Shown: positions 1 through 9,650, numbered from the stretch's first letter. The stretch: DNA of 64,000 nt from CAVWSM01 sp963757805 (GCA_963757805.1 CAVWSM010000010.1:1-64000), one strand, 5' to 3'. Made by a program: numbers and translations. The notes: generated from the letters alone by a model not told the origin.

Positions 1-626
1 TGGACTACTCCGACCTCATCCAGTCCGGGATCTTCGGTCTGATGGACGCCGTAGACCGCTTCGAGCCAGAGCGGGGTCTCAAGTTCGAGACCTACGCAGT
101 GACCCGCATCCGCGGCGCCGTCATTGACGAGCTGCGGGCGCTGGACTGGGTCCCGCGATCCGTACACAAGAAGGCCCGAGACCTCGAGGCGGCCATCGAG
201 GGCTGCCAAGAGCAGCTCAACCGGACGCCCACGACGCAGGAGCTGTCCGAGGCGCTCGGATGACTCCCACCGAGCTGCACCGGATGCGCACCCAGGTCGG
301 GCGAACCCGGATGTCCCGCGCTGGACGAGATGCTCTCGACTGAGTTCGGCAATGAGTCCTCGTCGCTCGCCGAGACCCTGGCCGACCCGTTGGCCGAGCA
401 GCCCGGTGACGCCTTGGAGCAGCAGGGCCTCATCGACTCACTGCGGGCCGCGCTCGCTGACCTCCCGGACCGGGCTCGGGCAGTCCTCGTCCACTCCTAC
501 ATCGACGGCCTCACACTTGCTCAGATCGGCGAGATCTTGGGAGTTACCGAGAGCCGCGTTTGCCAGCTGCGATCCAAGGCCCTCCAGGCTGCCCGGGTAG
601 CGCTCGTTGCCCGGATGGCTCAGTGA
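1..626 (+). pseudogene. WhiG/FliA-type RNA polymerase sigma factor, 5'-truncated by window edge, frame-broken
   Basis: The frame is open from the left edge. It encodes sigma-70 region 2 to 3 sequence with the typical FliA/WhiG stretch DELRALDWVPRSVHKKAR, and ends in a region 4 helix-turn-helix (LTLAQIGEILGVTESRVCQL) before the stop at 624-626. A stop at 261-263 interrupts it. Reading one frame over from 260 gives a good continuation (MTPTELHRMRTQVGRTRMS), and the first frame resumes near 320. Two compensating single-base indels about 60 bases apart therefore explain the break, either as sequencing error or as real decay. The protein would direct RNA polymerase to a special promoter set. It lies directly upstream of the pilin genes, so control of pilus genes is a plausible inference. 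Identity as this sigma subfamily is fairly sure; whether it works is not. Confidence 0.75.
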
Positions 627-670
627 CGGCCTGCCGCACGCTCAAGACGATCACACGCGAAGCCGATGCA

Positions 671-1229
671 ATGCACATGCGGACGACCGTCGGGCGGTTC
701 AGTCCTCCCCGATCACGTGGGGATGGCGGGTTCACGCTCATCGAGCTGATGGTGACCATGGTGATCGCCGGGTTGCTGTTCGCGCTCGCCGTGGGCGGCT
801 ACCGCGCCTACGCGGCCGCGCAGGCGCACCGCGGCACAGCGGAATCACTCGTCGTCTTGATGCGCGAAGCGCACGCGCGCCGTCACCGAGGGGGTCCCAT
901 ACGGGGTGTCCCTCGCGGATACATCCGGTCCGTGGACCCTCAAGAAGAACCCCGAGGAAGACTGCGAGCGACAAGACCCCGGCCCGTCCAACCCGTTGGA
1001 CATCACCACGCAAGTTGGTGGCGAGGTGCCAAGCCGAGGGCAGCGTCTCGATCGCATCAACGTTCGCGTCATCGTGCGTCTACTTCAGACCGCGCGGTAC
1101 AGCGACGGCAGGTGAGGTCACCGTTTGCCGGGACTACCCAGGTCCGTGCCCACCCCGAGCCCGTCGTCGGATGACAAGGTCTACACGATCAAGGTGGAGG
1201 GGTTAACCGGCCGTGCCTCGATTTCTTGA
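671..1229 (+). pseudogene. GspH/FimT-like type IV prepilin, multiple frame breaks
   Basis: The product begins at ATG 671 and carries the class III prepilin signal GGFTLIELMVTMVIAGLLF, with cleavage expected between G and F and a hydrophobic helix after it. It is a minor-pilin type subunit for a type IV pilus or pseudopilus. The reading frame must change near 880, near 1045 and between about 1130 and 1145 to give a continuous pilin-like product. The last part ends KVYTIKVEGLTGRASIS with a stop at 1227-1229. The next pilin gene starts at GTG 1213, inside this 3' end, which supports 1229 as the true stop because such overlaps run through the whole cluster. With three frame changes in 560 bases, the deposited sequence cannot make this protein. 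Confidence 0.7.
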
Positions 1230-2986
1230 TTTCCGCGCGCAACGTCGGCGTCGTGCCGACGGCGTCGACTCTGGCTTCACGCTCGTCGAAGTGATGGTGG
1301 CGTTTCTCATCATCGCCATCATCGCGGCAGCGGCTGCGAGTCTTACGATCCGTGGCCTGAGAGCGTCGCTTGACGCCCGGCAGCTGACCCAAGCAAAGAA
1401 CCTGGTGAACCAGCAGATCGAGACTATGCGCGGCCTCCCCTATTTCGTCGGGCTGTCGGCGAGCAGCGCCAAAGTCGACGTTCTGGATTCGCACTTCCCA
1501 AACATGAAGGTGCCCGACGAGCCGGTGAACTGCGATGCCGGTGCCGCTCGGGACCTCGGGATGGCTGGCGAAGAGGCGAAGTGGGAGGGCTACGTCGCGG
1601 GTAACAACACCGCGCGATGTGAAGCCTTTGAGCCGAAGAGTGGTGCGTTTTATCGAACGATCAGCTCGGCGGAGCTTGAAGAGGGAATCAGGCTGCGATC
1701 GTTGTGGCGACCCAGTTCATCGGACTTGCGAGTGGCAAGGACACAAACCTCGACACTGATTTGGAGCCTGATCCGGCCCCGCCGGTTGTCCCACCCGACG
1801 GTTTCAACTGGAAGCCGACGCTTGCGAACGGAGTCGGATAGTCCCGTGTCGGATCAGATCGCTGCATATGTGACTGCCATCTACGGGCCTGGTGACTCGG
1901 CCGTGGAAAGCACGACAACTCGGACCGATATCGCCAACGGGCTGGGTGATCCCCTGGTCGGCGCCGAGACCAACGCGACAGCTGTGGTTATCGAAGGCGA
2001 GCTCACTGGCGGTGAGGACCGACGTCTGGAGCTCGGAAACGTCTCGGGTGAGGGTGCTGTGACGGTGGTGACTTCAGCTTCGGTCGAAGCCACCGGTGGC
2101 AGCATGCTCAGAGGCCTCGACGCAGACAGACGGGAAGGCGCAACTTGCGACGTGGCCCACGCCGGCAACGAGTCACGGAACCGAGGACGTGGACGAGGGC
2201 GACCTCGCTTTCGCCGACACGCTAACGTCGGGCGTCACCACGCCGAGCGGAGTGTCTGCCCCCCGGTACGGCGCACCGGCCATCGCCGCTGCGACCTCCA
2301 GCTCCTTCTCCGTCGGGCAGAACATCTTCGGACTCATCACCGGCAACCCGCTCATCCGGGCGGTGTCCGGCGCGCCGTCCGATTTGCCCGGCACGGGCCC
2401 GTGCCCCGGTCTCGCTCTCAGCCCCAACATCCGCGGAGCGGGCTGGATGGACACTGATACCGGATACGTAAGAGCCTGCGCGCGCAGCGAAGCCTCGACC
2501 GTCACTCTGTTCCCAGGCGCAGCCGCCGAGATCAAGATCAGTGCAACCAACGTCACTGCCGGTTGTGAGGTTCTTGGACCCACCGAGCCTCCCGACCCCA
2601 CCGCGCTCGGATCGGTCATTGTTCGGTGGACCAGCTGGAACGCTGCGAACCCTCTGATCGGCGTCCCACAAGTGCGGACGATTCATCTCGGACCGGTCGG
2701 CGTGACCGGTGACCAGTTGCCGGTTCTGGCAGACAAGGGCCCAGACACACAACTGACAAAAGACTCCTACCTAGTCGACTACATCTCGTCGTGGGCGGCA
2801 TTCGGCGGATTGATGAAGGCAGATACAACCAGCACTTTCGATGCCACCACCGGTCAGCGCACGTCGTCGGCGAAGGTCACTGCGCTCACACTGACGACCG
2901 TCGGTGTTCGAACCGCAGACCCCGATAGCAGCAGCGTTCGAGTAACGATCGGTCAGGCGTCGTGTAATGCCAAGGATCGGCGATGA
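1213..2986 (+). pseudogene. PilV-like type IV prepilin, frame-broken
   Basis: The GTG start at 1213 leads to a prepilin signal GFTLVEVMVAFLIIAIIAA, the mark of PilV/PilE-type minor pilins cleaved and methylated by prepilin peptidase. A long frame continues to 2457, but the more protein-like reading leaves it near 1680 (for a stretch containing VATQFIGLASGKDTNLDTDL), returns near 1840, and moves to a third frame near 2095. That last frame then runs cleanly to the stop at 2984-2986. The intact product would be about 590 residues, long for a PilV protein, with a large Ser/Thr-rich exported domain. Its stop overlaps the ATG of the next gene (ATGA at 2983), so the operon layout is preserved. The length and the C-terminal domain suggest a tip or adhesin-like minor pilin (inference). 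Confidence 0.7.
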
Positions 2987-3624
2987 CTGTCTTCCATCAA
3001 GCGGCAGCTTCGCTACGAACCAGGTCGGCCCAGATCGATGCCGGCTACACGCTTGTCGAGCTCCTGGTTGCAATGACTCTGTTCCTGGCGTTGAGCGGCC
3101 TCATCCTGAGCGGTGTCCTGACCATGTCCAACGGTTTGGACAAGGTCCGAGGCACGAGCGAGATCACTGCCGAGGCACGCGTCGCTCTTGAACGCATCGC
3201 GCGTGATGTCCGCCAGGGTCTGCTCCGGGAGGACCTCGGTCCAGTGGACTCAACGAACGTGACGGCGTGGGTGAACCTTGATGGCGATGCCGACATCGAC
3301 GAGGACGCCCAGGATCCTGAGCTCGTCACTTACACGTACGACAACGCAAACGACAGCATCACTCTGACAGGCAGGAAAGAGTCCGGTGCCCCAATTAGCG
3401 GGGCGTCAGCGCCGCTGCTTGCCGGCCATGTGAAGGCACTCACATTCACGTACTGGTCGTCCAACTGGTGGGACGACACGGATGGTGACGGGCAAGTCAC
3501 CCAGCTGGAAGCAGGCACAGGCGGCGTGGACCGCATACAGATCAGCCTCGACGTCATGAGTGACGGCGGCGAACTCGAGACATTTGCCACAGACGTAACT
3601 TTGCGAAACAGGAGCCTGTCATGA
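2983..3624 (+). CDS. PilW-like type IV prepilin
   Basis: This intact 213-residue protein has the prepilin signal AGYTLVELLVAMTLFLALSGLILSG at about residues 20-45. Tyr stands in place of the usual Phe at +1 and the conserved Glu is at +5. The C-terminal part has an Asp-rich stretch (DTDGDGQVTQLEAG) resembling a calcium-binding loop. It would be cleaved by the prepilin peptidase at 18254-19051 and incorporated into the pilus as a minor subunit. ATG 2983 overlaps the stop of the preceding pilin by four bases, and its own stop overlaps the start of the next gene, so all four pilin-like genes look like one transcript. It is the only one of the four with an uninterrupted frame. The PilW label rests on signal type and operon order. 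Confidence 0.75.
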   Translation: MTVFHQAAASLRTRSAQIDAGYTLVELLVAMTLFLALSGLILSGVLTMSNGLDKVRGTSEITAEARVALERIARDVRQGLLREDLGPVDSTNVTAWVNLDGDADIDEDAQDPELVTYTYDNANDSITLTGRKESGAPISGASAPLLAGHVKALTFTYWSSNWWDDTDGDGQVTQLEAGTGGVDRIQISLDVMSDGGELETFATDVTLRNRSLS

Positions 3625-5041
3625 TTCGAAGAAGCCGCGCTCATTCGTGGGAGGCGCACGTCCCGCCGGGCGAAAGAGAGGTCGGCGCGGCCATGCTGAT
3701 CACCGTCATGGTCATCACCGTCGTGGCCGTGCTCAGCACATCTGTCGCAGTCCTGGCCGCGCGTTCCACGCGGACGGCAGGTGACGTTCAAACTGCTGGC
3801 GTCGTGAAGGACCTCGCCAACGCCGGACTCGCCGCGGGGCTCACGTACTTGCAGCAGGTGGGTGTAACCTCCGAAATCGCCAATCCGACCCCCATCAATG
3901 CCGCCGCCAACCCGGACGCGCAGCCGATGCGGCATGCGCAAGCCACAAGGTCAACAAGACTTCGCCAGACTGGACGATTGCGAGTGCCGCTCAGATCGAT
4001 GCTGGCGCGAGAGGGACATATGAGGTTTGGATTGAGCGAGTAGCGCCTGTTAAGGACCCGCCCGAGTATCGGATCTGCGCGGAGGGCACATCTGGACAGG
4101 GCAGGCGCGTCACGAGCGTCAGCGCGCAGTATGCCTCGTCATTCGGCGGCGCGAGCCCTTATGCGGTCTATTCCAAGGGCAAAGTCAAATTCCAATCGAG
4201 CAAAACGGCTGTAAAGAACATGTCGGTCTTCAGCGAGTCCTGCATCGATCGCAAGGATTTCGGCTCGATTAGCACCGCGCTATCTGAGGACCCGAAGGCA
4301 CCAACGGACCTCGCCGCACCGGGTCGCGTGGCGGCGGCGCATTCAATGGATTGGGTCTTTGCTAAGCACGGAGACTGCAGCGCCAACGGTTCGCTTCACG
4401 CTGGCGGCTTCAACACCGCGTACCCGAATGACACCGACCAAGCTGGTGGCTCTGACCCAGAGCCCGCCGACCAGACGGTGGAGGCGTTTCGTAGGAAGTG
4501 GGATCTGCCTGACACGCTCGGCGCAACATCCATCACCGCACTCGAGCAGAAGGCGCGGCAGCAGGGCAATTACCACCGACCCGTCACAGCGGCGGCCGCG
4601 TACGCCATCACCGCAAAGCCGGACGAAAGCCATGCCGTGGTCTTTCTGGATGTTCAGAGTCCGGGTGAAGTGATCAGCCTGAAGGCGATTGCCAACGGCC
4701 TACTTTCCCACCAGCCGACCGACCCCCCGCAGGTCACCGGCTGGAACACCACAGCCTGTTTGCCAGGCAAGTCCTTGATCCTGGTCATTCGCAACGCGGA
4801 CATCACGGACGGGGGTGGTAACGGCGAACTCCGGGCGACGGTGGTGGTCAAGGGCGGCGGCACGTCGGGAAAGGCGGCCAACAGCAACTTCCAACTAGTC
4901 GGCGGATTGTTTGTCGACAAGGAGCTCGACCTCTCGGGAGGCTTCACGCCCTCGATTGACAAATGCGCGGTGGATAACCAGCCACCTGGCGGCACTCCTA
5001 AGATCGATGTGAGTGAATACCGCGAGCACGACAGCTCCTGA
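3621..5041 (+). pseudogene. PilX-like pilus assembly protein, one frame break
   Basis: The start ATG 3621 overlaps the pilW-like stop. The N-terminus (EVGAAMLITVMVITVVAVLSTSV) has the hydrophobic helix of the PilX N-terminal family, whose members lack the strict G-F/Y cleavage site. The first frame ends at 4043, but reading from 3947 in another frame gives a clean product (HKVNKTSPDWTIASAAQIDAG onward) that stays open to the stop at 5041. One indel between about 3925 and 3947 therefore separates two halves of one protein of about 470 residues. The C-terminal half is Gly/Thr-rich and looks exported, with a segment around VRNADITDGGGNGE-like beta-helix sequence as seen in large PilX-type proteins. 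A strong hairpin follows at 5056-5092 and closes the operon. Confidence 0.7.
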
Positions 5042-5055
5042 TCCACCGTGAGCCC

Positions 5056-5092
5056 GATGCCCTGGACCTGACCCCTGTCGGTCCAGGGCATC
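5056..5092. terminator. Hairpin terminator after the pilin operon
   Basis: A perfect 13-bp stem (GATGCCCTGGACC with its complement GGTCCAGGGCATC) surrounds an 11-base loop, starting 15 bases after the last pilin stop. There is no long T run, which is usual for terminators of high-GC actinobacteria. Confidence 0.75.
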
Positions 5093-5118
5093 GTCACATC
5101 ACCAGACGGAAGGCGAGG

Positions 5119-6060
5119 ATGCCGATGCCGGCCGACGAGTCGAGGCTGTACCGCCCGGACGAGCCGCGGCCTTCGGCGTCCGGCGGCGTACCGCAGTGGA
5201 TGCAGGACGGGACGCAGGGCCGCCCGCCATGGCTGGGGGTGCCGCAGCGGCACTCGGCAGGGCGTCCCATCCGCGCCACCCTCGGCGTCGCCTTGATGCT
5301 TGTCCTTGGCGTTGGCGCCTGGGCGACGTTGACGGGACGGCTACCGGTGTCACCGGGCAACACGGCCGCGACCGAACGAGGCTCGGAGTTCCCCAGTGCC
5401 GGATTCGAGTCCGCCGAGCATCCCCTCGGGATTCCGCCAACGCCTGCCTCGGCGAGTACCGCATATCGGTTCGTTGCGATGCAGGACGACGGCAGCTCGC
5501 CCATCGCGTACGACCCGTGTCGCCCGATCCACTACGTCATTCGCGAAACCGGCTCACCGCCCAACGGCAGCCAGTTGATCACGTCCGCGGTTGCCAGCGT
5601 CTCCACCGCGACCGGACTTCAGTTCGTGTACGACGGCATCACCACCGAGGCGCCGGCTGACCAACGCCAGCCCTACCAGCCCGACCGGTACGGCGACCGT
5701 TGGGCACCGGTCCTCATCAGTTGGGTTACGCCGGAGGAGAGCCCCGACGTGGCTGGAATTGTCGCCGGGATGGCCGGCAGCCTGCACATGAGTGTCGGCG
5801 GGTCACCACGCGTGTACGTCACTGGCAGCGTCGAGCTCGACGCACCGCAGCTGTCCGAGCATCTCTACAGTGGCGGTGGCGCGCTGCTCGCGCGGGCCGT
5901 TATCCAGCACGAGCTGGGACACCTGGTCGGGCTCGATCACGTCGACGACGCAGGCCAGCTCATGTACCCGGAGACCAGGGAGGGCGTCATCGGCTTCGGT
6001 GCCGGCGACCTCGCCGGTCTGGCAGCGCTAGGCAGCGGTCGGTGTGTGCCGCAACTATAA
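5119..6060 (+). CDS. Membrane-anchored matrixin-like zinc metalloprotease
   Basis: The 313-residue product has a cytoplasmic N-terminus of about 50 residues and one membrane helix (ATLGVALMLVLGVGAWATL, about 55-73). The extracellular domain ends with the zinc-binding motif HELGHLVGLDH, the HExxHxxGxxH signature of metzincins, followed by a Met-turn candidate (QLMYP). This matches matrixin-like (M10A) peptidases found in actinobacteria, which cleave peptide bonds outside the cell using the motif Glu. Several ATG codons cluster at the start; I use 5119, which has a GGAAGG-type ribosome site just upstream. The substrate is unknown. It lies alone between the pilin terminator and a short membrane-protein gene. 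Confidence 0.75.
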   Translation: MPMPADESRLYRPDEPRPSASGGVPQWMQDGTQGRPPWLGVPQRHSAGRPIRATLGVALMLVLGVGAWATLTGRLPVSPGNTAATERGSEFPSAGFESAEHPLGIPPTPASASTAYRFVAMQDDGSSPIAYDPCRPIHYVIRETGSPPNGSQLITSAVASVSTATGLQFVYDGITTEAPADQRQPYQPDRYGDRWAPVLISWVTPEESPDVAGIVAGMAGSLHMSVGGSPRVYVTGSVELDAPQLSEHLYSGGGALLARAVIQHELGHLVGLDHVDDAGQLMYPETREGVIGFGAGDLAGLAALGSGRCVPQL

Positions 6061-6087
6061 GACGCCGTTCACCATTCGGGAGGTTTG

Positions 6088-6267
6088 ATGAGTTCCGATC
6101 CGTGGCCGCCACCGCCAGAGCCGAGCGAGCGTGGCCCATCTGGCCGGCGCTGGCTGCGGATCGCCGGCATCGTCCTGGGCGTTGTGCTGGCGGTCACCGG
6201 ACTGGTGGCAGTCGCGTTCGTCATCGCATTCGTCGTCGCGATGAACAGCTGGGCGGCAAACAAATGA
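6088..6267 (+). CDS. Small single-span membrane protein
   Basis: A 59-residue protein with a Pro-rich start (SSDPWPPPPEPSERGP) and one long hydrophobic segment (IAGIVLGVVLAVTGLVAVAF). A GGGAGG ribosome site at 6078-6083 supports ATG 6088. Its stop overlaps the start of the UbiA gene by four bases (ATGA), so the two are translationally coupled. I recognise no family. A small partner or stabiliser of the prenyltransferase is one possibility, inferred from the coupling only. Confidence 0.55.
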   Translation: MSSDPWPPPPEPSERGPSGRRWLRIAGIVLGVVLAVTGLVAVAFVIAFVVAMNSWAANK

Positions 6268-7289
6268 TCGCCAGGGCGCGGGTGCTGTTCCTGATGGGCC
6301 GGCCGCTGGTGATGGTGCTGCTCGGTATCTACGCCGCGCTCGGCGTCGCGCAGGGTGGTCGCAGCGACGACGAGCTGCTCCTCCTCGAGATCCTTGTCGT
6401 GGTCGCCGGATTCCTGCTCTTTTCCGTCGCGTGCAACGACATCGCCGACGAAGCCATCGACCGGGTCAACCTGCCCGGTGACCGGCAGCGGCCACTCGTC
6501 ACCGGCGCGGCCAAGCGACGCGAGCTCGTGCTCGTCGGTGTCGTGTCGGCAGTCATGGCCGTAGCGACTGCCGCCCTGCTACACCCGGCGGCGTTGCTCG
6601 TGTTGATCGCCGGCATGGTGGTGAGCGCGGCGTACTCGCTCCGACCCGTTCGGCTGGCCGACCGTGGCGCTGTCGCGTCGCTCGTCCTTCCGGCCTGCTA
6701 CGTCGGCGTGCCCTACCTCGTCGGGCTGCTGGCCGCCAGTGGAGGGATCGCCACCGCCGACATCACGCTGTTGGCCGGCCTCTACATCGGATTCATCGGC
6801 CGCATCCTGCTCAAGGACTTCCGTGACCTGCGTGGAGATGTTCTGTTCGGCAAGCGAACCTTCCTCGTGCGCCATGGTCGGGCTTGGACCTGCCTGTTCA
6901 GCGCCATCTGCTGGATTGCCGGCACGATCACAGTCGTCGCGACGCTCGGCGAACACCCCGCCGTTCTCCTGATCGCGTACGGGGTGGCGCTCCTCGCCGT
7001 GCTTGGCCTTCTCCGCGGGTTGGCAACCTACGCAGGGCAACGCCGCGACGAGGCGATCATCAGTGCCATCGCGATCATCGGGCGAGGTATGGCGGTTGTG
7101 CTGCTGGCGCACCTGTCCATGACCGCCAGCGAGTGGCCGCCACCTGCTTACGCGCTCGTCGTGGCGGCGCTCGCCGTCGTCACCGCGGGTCAGGCCTGGG
7201 TGATGGTCACCGATGGTCCGAGCATGCGACTTACGGTGCCACCCACCTTCGGTCCGTCCAAGCACGAGCGTCATGAGGTGAGGGGATAA
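6264..7289 (+). CDS. UbiA-family prenyltransferase
   Basis: The start at ATG 6264 overlaps the small membrane protein's stop. The product is 341 residues with about eight to nine hydrophobic segments. It carries the two Asp-rich motifs of UbiA enzymes: NDIADEAIDRVNLPGDRQRP, which binds the prenyl diphosphate through magnesium, and KDFRDLRGDVLFGKRT in the second half. These membrane enzymes move an isoprenoid chain onto an acceptor such as a quinone precursor, a sugar phosphate or a lipid head group. The acceptor cannot be read from the sequence, and no quinone-pathway neighbour is present. Longer upstream readings in the same frame overlap the protease gene and are not used. Confidence 0.8.
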   Translation: MIARARVLFLMGRPLVMVLLGIYAALGVAQGGRSDDELLLLEILVVVAGFLLFSVACNDIADEAIDRVNLPGDRQRPLVTGAAKRRELVLVGVVSAVMAVATAALLHPAALLVLIAGMVVSAAYSLRPVRLADRGAVASLVLPACYVGVPYLVGLLAASGGIATADITLLAGLYIGFIGRILLKDFRDLRGDVLFGKRTFLVRHGRAWTCLFSAICWIAGTITVVATLGEHPAVLLIAYGVALLAVLGLLRGLATYAGQRRDEAIISAIAIIGRGMAVVLLAHLSMTASEWPPPAYALVVAALAVVTAGQAWVMVTDGPSMRLTVPPTFGPSKHERHEVRG

Positions 7290-7291
7290 CC

Positions 7292-8182
7292 ATGGGAATT
7301 GGCTCCGGCTCCCGTCGAGCCACTCATGGGTGTGAGGAGCACCTGAGGGACGTCCTGCTGGCGCTCGCTCCGCTCGAGTCGAGGCCCATCGACGTCGGCC
7401 GCTTCATAGCGACTCCCGGTGAGGTCGCGGAATGGGTCGACGTGGAGCTGGACGATCCCCCGGAGATTCCCCGCCACAACTGGCGGATCGACCTCGCGGA
7501 CGAGGTTGGTGCGTTCGTCGATCCCGACCGGGACGACATCGCCGAATTCCTCGGGCGTTCCCGCGACGTCACATCGGTGGTCCAGCTGGACCGCGAGGTC
7601 CTGGTTGTCGAGGGACCCTCACTGTGCGCCGATGGGCTGCGAGCCGTCGTCGTCCGGGCGATCTCCGAAGCCAATGCCCGAGTCCTGGCACCCACGAGTG
7701 AGGCGGTGTCGGTCGTGGATCAGCGCGCGGCGGGAGTCGAGGCGCCTGCGCGTTCCGACCAGCGCAGGGCGGCTGACGACGACAACGAGCCTCGCCTCGT
7801 CACCGGAGCAGCGCGGTCGGCTGCGGGACAGCTTCAGGTCTGGGTGATCAGGGAGGGCATGCTGCTACTACCCGCCGGCTCGATCCCGCACGAGCCGTTG
7901 GACATGAGCGACAACCCGCACTATCCGCGAGCGACGTTCACTGCGGACGACGTTCTCGCTCTAGCGCGCCACCATCAAGGCCGTTGGTTGCCGTTTCACC
8001 AGATCGCGAACGCCCAGTTGCGGCGCCCTGGACTGTTCAGAGCGACGTGGAAACTGATTCTCGTCGACGCCTCCAAGACCGAGCTCTCGTTGTCGTGGCA
8101 CGGGACGCGGCAGCACGCCGCGCTCGCGTGGGCGTACCTCATCTCAGGCTGCGGCAAGGAACGAGTTGACGGAACTCCTTAA
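7292..8182 (+). CDS. Hypothetical protein
   Basis: The ATG at 7292 follows the UbiA stop by two bases with GAGG just upstream, so it is probably in the same operon. The 296-residue product has no signal peptide or membrane helix. It has an acidic first half and a C-terminal part (WLPFHQIANAQLRRPGLFRATWKLILVDASKTE) that reads as a small alpha/beta domain with a basic patch. A low-complexity linker near residues 145-175 joins the two. I do not recognise the family. Position suggests it serves the same process as the prenyltransferase, but nothing in the protein shows how. Confidence 0.6.
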   Translation: MGIGSGSRRATHGCEEHLRDVLLALAPLESRPIDVGRFIATPGEVAEWVDVELDDPPEIPRHNWRIDLADEVGAFVDPDRDDIAEFLGRSRDVTSVVQLDREVLVVEGPSLCADGLRAVVVRAISEANARVLAPTSEAVSVVDQRAAGVEAPARSDQRRAADDDNEPRLVTGAARSAAGQLQVWVIREGMLLLPAGSIPHEPLDMSDNPHYPRATFTADDVLALARHHQGRWLPFHQIANAQLRRPGLFRATWKLILVDASKTELSLSWHGTRQHAALAWAYLISGCGKERVDGTP

Positions 8183-8209
8183 CCGCGACGCAGGCAGGCC
8201 CTGTCTCGG

Positions 8210-8782
8210 TTAGCCGAGGAACTCGAGCATGTCGGCGCAGAAGTCGCGGTCGGCGGTGTCTGACTGACCGGCAGACTTGACTACCCTCAGCAACTTAGCT
8301 TCGTCGTCGCTCGGGTCCGGCGTTCCCTTGGTGTCGATGAGGAGCTCGTCCCTGAACATCCCCCTGTCGTGGAACCGGAAACCCTGTGGGAAGAAGAACT
8401 TACTGTTGATCGTCCCCTGCAGGAGGATGGTTAACGTGCCGTCACCGTTGTCCGTCACCTCGATCTCACGGGTCGAGCCGGTGAAGACGTGCGTGGCGGA
8501 CATATCGTTGGCCACGTTGGTCAACGTCTCAGTGCCGCGGAAGTTGTCTTTCGCGAGGATCGGGCCGTTCGGGCCCCGCTGATTGAGCAGGAAGGAGCCC
8601 TCCACGTCGAAGTCGTTGCGCAGCGTGATGCCTTCGCAGTCCTCTATCAACTCGCTGCCGACGTCGTGGAAGTGCACCTTCTCAAGCGGCTTGGCCTGAG
8701 CCGGAGCCGCCCCCAGACTCACAAGCATGGCGCTTGCACCGACGGCGCACGCAAGCGCGCGCCATTGTCTGAAGAGCTTCAT
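8210..8782 (-). CDS. Secreted hypothetical protein
   Basis: Starting at ATG 8782, behind a strong GGGGAGGGG ribosome site, the 190-residue product has a clear Sec signal peptide (basic MKLFRQWR, hydrophobic core, AQA cleavage near residue 30). The mature part is beta-rich with a conserved-looking FHDRGMFRDE segment and two Cys residues that could form a disulfide (CEG near the start, FCADM near the end). Similar small exported proteins are common in actinobacteria, with no known role. It is convergent with the preceding gene (27-base gap). An upstream in-frame ATG at 8884 would place extra residues before the signal peptide and is unlikely. Confidence 0.65.
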   Translation of the reverse strand: MKLFRQWRALACAVGASAMLVSLGAAPAQAKPLEKVHFHDVGSELIEDCEGITLRNDFDVEGSFLLNQRGPNGPILAKDNFRGTETLTNVANDMSATHVFTGSTREIEVTDNGDGTLTILLQGTINSKFFFPQGFRFHDRGMFRDELLIDTKGTPDPSDDEAKLLRVVKSAGQSDTADRDFCADMLEFLG

Positions 8783-8973
8783 TGCCCCTCCCCCAGCTGG
8801 CCAGTGCCTCGTACAGCTCGCCCCCCGAGTCACGCCGGCACTGATGGTTGGGCCAGTGTGCGGCGCTGCCGCAAGTGTGTCCATCTCAGAACACGGGGCG
8901 AACCGAGTCGCACACGGATCGTGCTGTTGGCAGGCGCAACCGACCGAAGCCTGACCACCTGTCGTCGACTCAG

Positions 8974-9309
8974 TCAGTCCAGGATCATCTGGCTGACGAT
9001 GCTCCGGATGGCCCCTATCTCTTCGGGCGCAAGGCGGCCAGCCTGTTCGGTCAGTCGGCTCGCGGCGATCGTCCGGACCTGCTCGGTCATTGCGACACTG
9101 ACCCGGCGCCCCACCTTGACCTTCGGCTGGGTGGGCAAACCGCGATCTGTGGATGTCAACGGGATCACCGTGACCAGACGCCCGCCCGTCAAGCGGAGGT
9201 GAAAGCTAGACGAGATGACCACCACAGGTCGTCGCCCTGCTTGCTCGGTGCCCTCACTCGGATTGAGATCTGCCCACCAGATCTGCCACGGCCGGACGGT
9301 GGTCGTCAC
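8974..9309 (-). CDS. MazF/PemK-type toxin, probable mRNA endoribonuclease
   Basis: The 111-residue protein begins RPWQIWWADLNPSEGTEQAG, the classic MazF/PemK N-terminus, followed by RRPVVVIS and a later VIPLTS strand, so the SH3-like CcdB/MazF fold is well supported. Such toxins cut mRNA at short sequences when not bound by their antitoxin. GTG 9309 overlaps the antitoxin stop by four bases (GTGA), giving coupled expression with the antitoxin first. A longer upstream reading to 9411 lies wholly within the antitoxin gene. Length is normal for the family, and no lesion is visible. Confidence 0.85.
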   Translation of the reverse strand: MTTTVRPWQIWWADLNPSEGTEQAGRRPVVVISSSFHLRLTGGRLVTVIPLTSTDRGLPTQPKVKVGRRVSVAMTEQVRTIAASRLTEQAGRLAPEEIGAIRSIVSQMILD

Positions 9310-9551
9310 CAGTCGCCCTCGGCTGGCAACGCGGTGTCTCGATCCAGCGCATCGGACTCGGCCAGGTACTGCTCCCAATCCTCTGGGCGCTCCTCCCGGA
9401 AGCGATCCCATGCCTCGATGGCATGCCGCTGCCGGTGCTCGAGGATGAGTAGGCGAAGCGCTTCATCGGCGGTGACGCCACCGAAGTCATCCCGCGCCAC
9501 GCGCAGGATGTTCTCGTGTGTCTCCGAATCGACTCGGATCGTTGTGGCCAT
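9306..9551 (-). CDS. Antitoxin of MazF-type pair, ribbon-helix-helix-like
   Basis: An 81-residue protein starting MATTIRVDSETHENI, the beta-strand then helix pattern of ribbon-helix-helix DNA-binding antitoxins, with an acidic C-terminal tail (RPEDWEQYLAESDALDRDT) fit to wrap the toxin. It should bind MazF and repress its own promoter. The -10 hexamer TATACT ends only seven bases before the ATG, so the message is probably leaderless. This antitoxin-toxin order with a four-base overlap is standard. The exact antitoxin family is uncertain; the role is not. Confidence 0.8.
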   Translation of the reverse strand: MATTIRVDSETHENILRVARDDFGGVTADEALRLLILEHRQRHAIEAWDRFREERPEDWEQYLAESDALDRDTALPAEGDW

Positions 9552-9558
9552 GCGGATG

Positions 9559-9589
9559 AGTATACGCGCCGGTCTACAGGTCTGTATAC
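9559..9589 (-). promoter_or_regulatory. Antitoxin-toxin promoter with paired GTATAC sites
   Basis: On the minus strand a TATACT -10 (9564-9559) lies 18 bases from a TATACA -35-like element (9588-9583). Each is contained in a GTATAC hexamer palindrome (9560-9565 and 9584-9589), 24 bases centre to centre. This arrangement would let the antitoxin cover both promoter elements. Inferred from sequence only. Confidence 0.45.
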
Positions 9590-9650
9590 CATGCAGTCAC
9601 TTGACTGCACCAACGGCGTAGACCGCCGGCTTACGACGAGGCGTGGAGCG

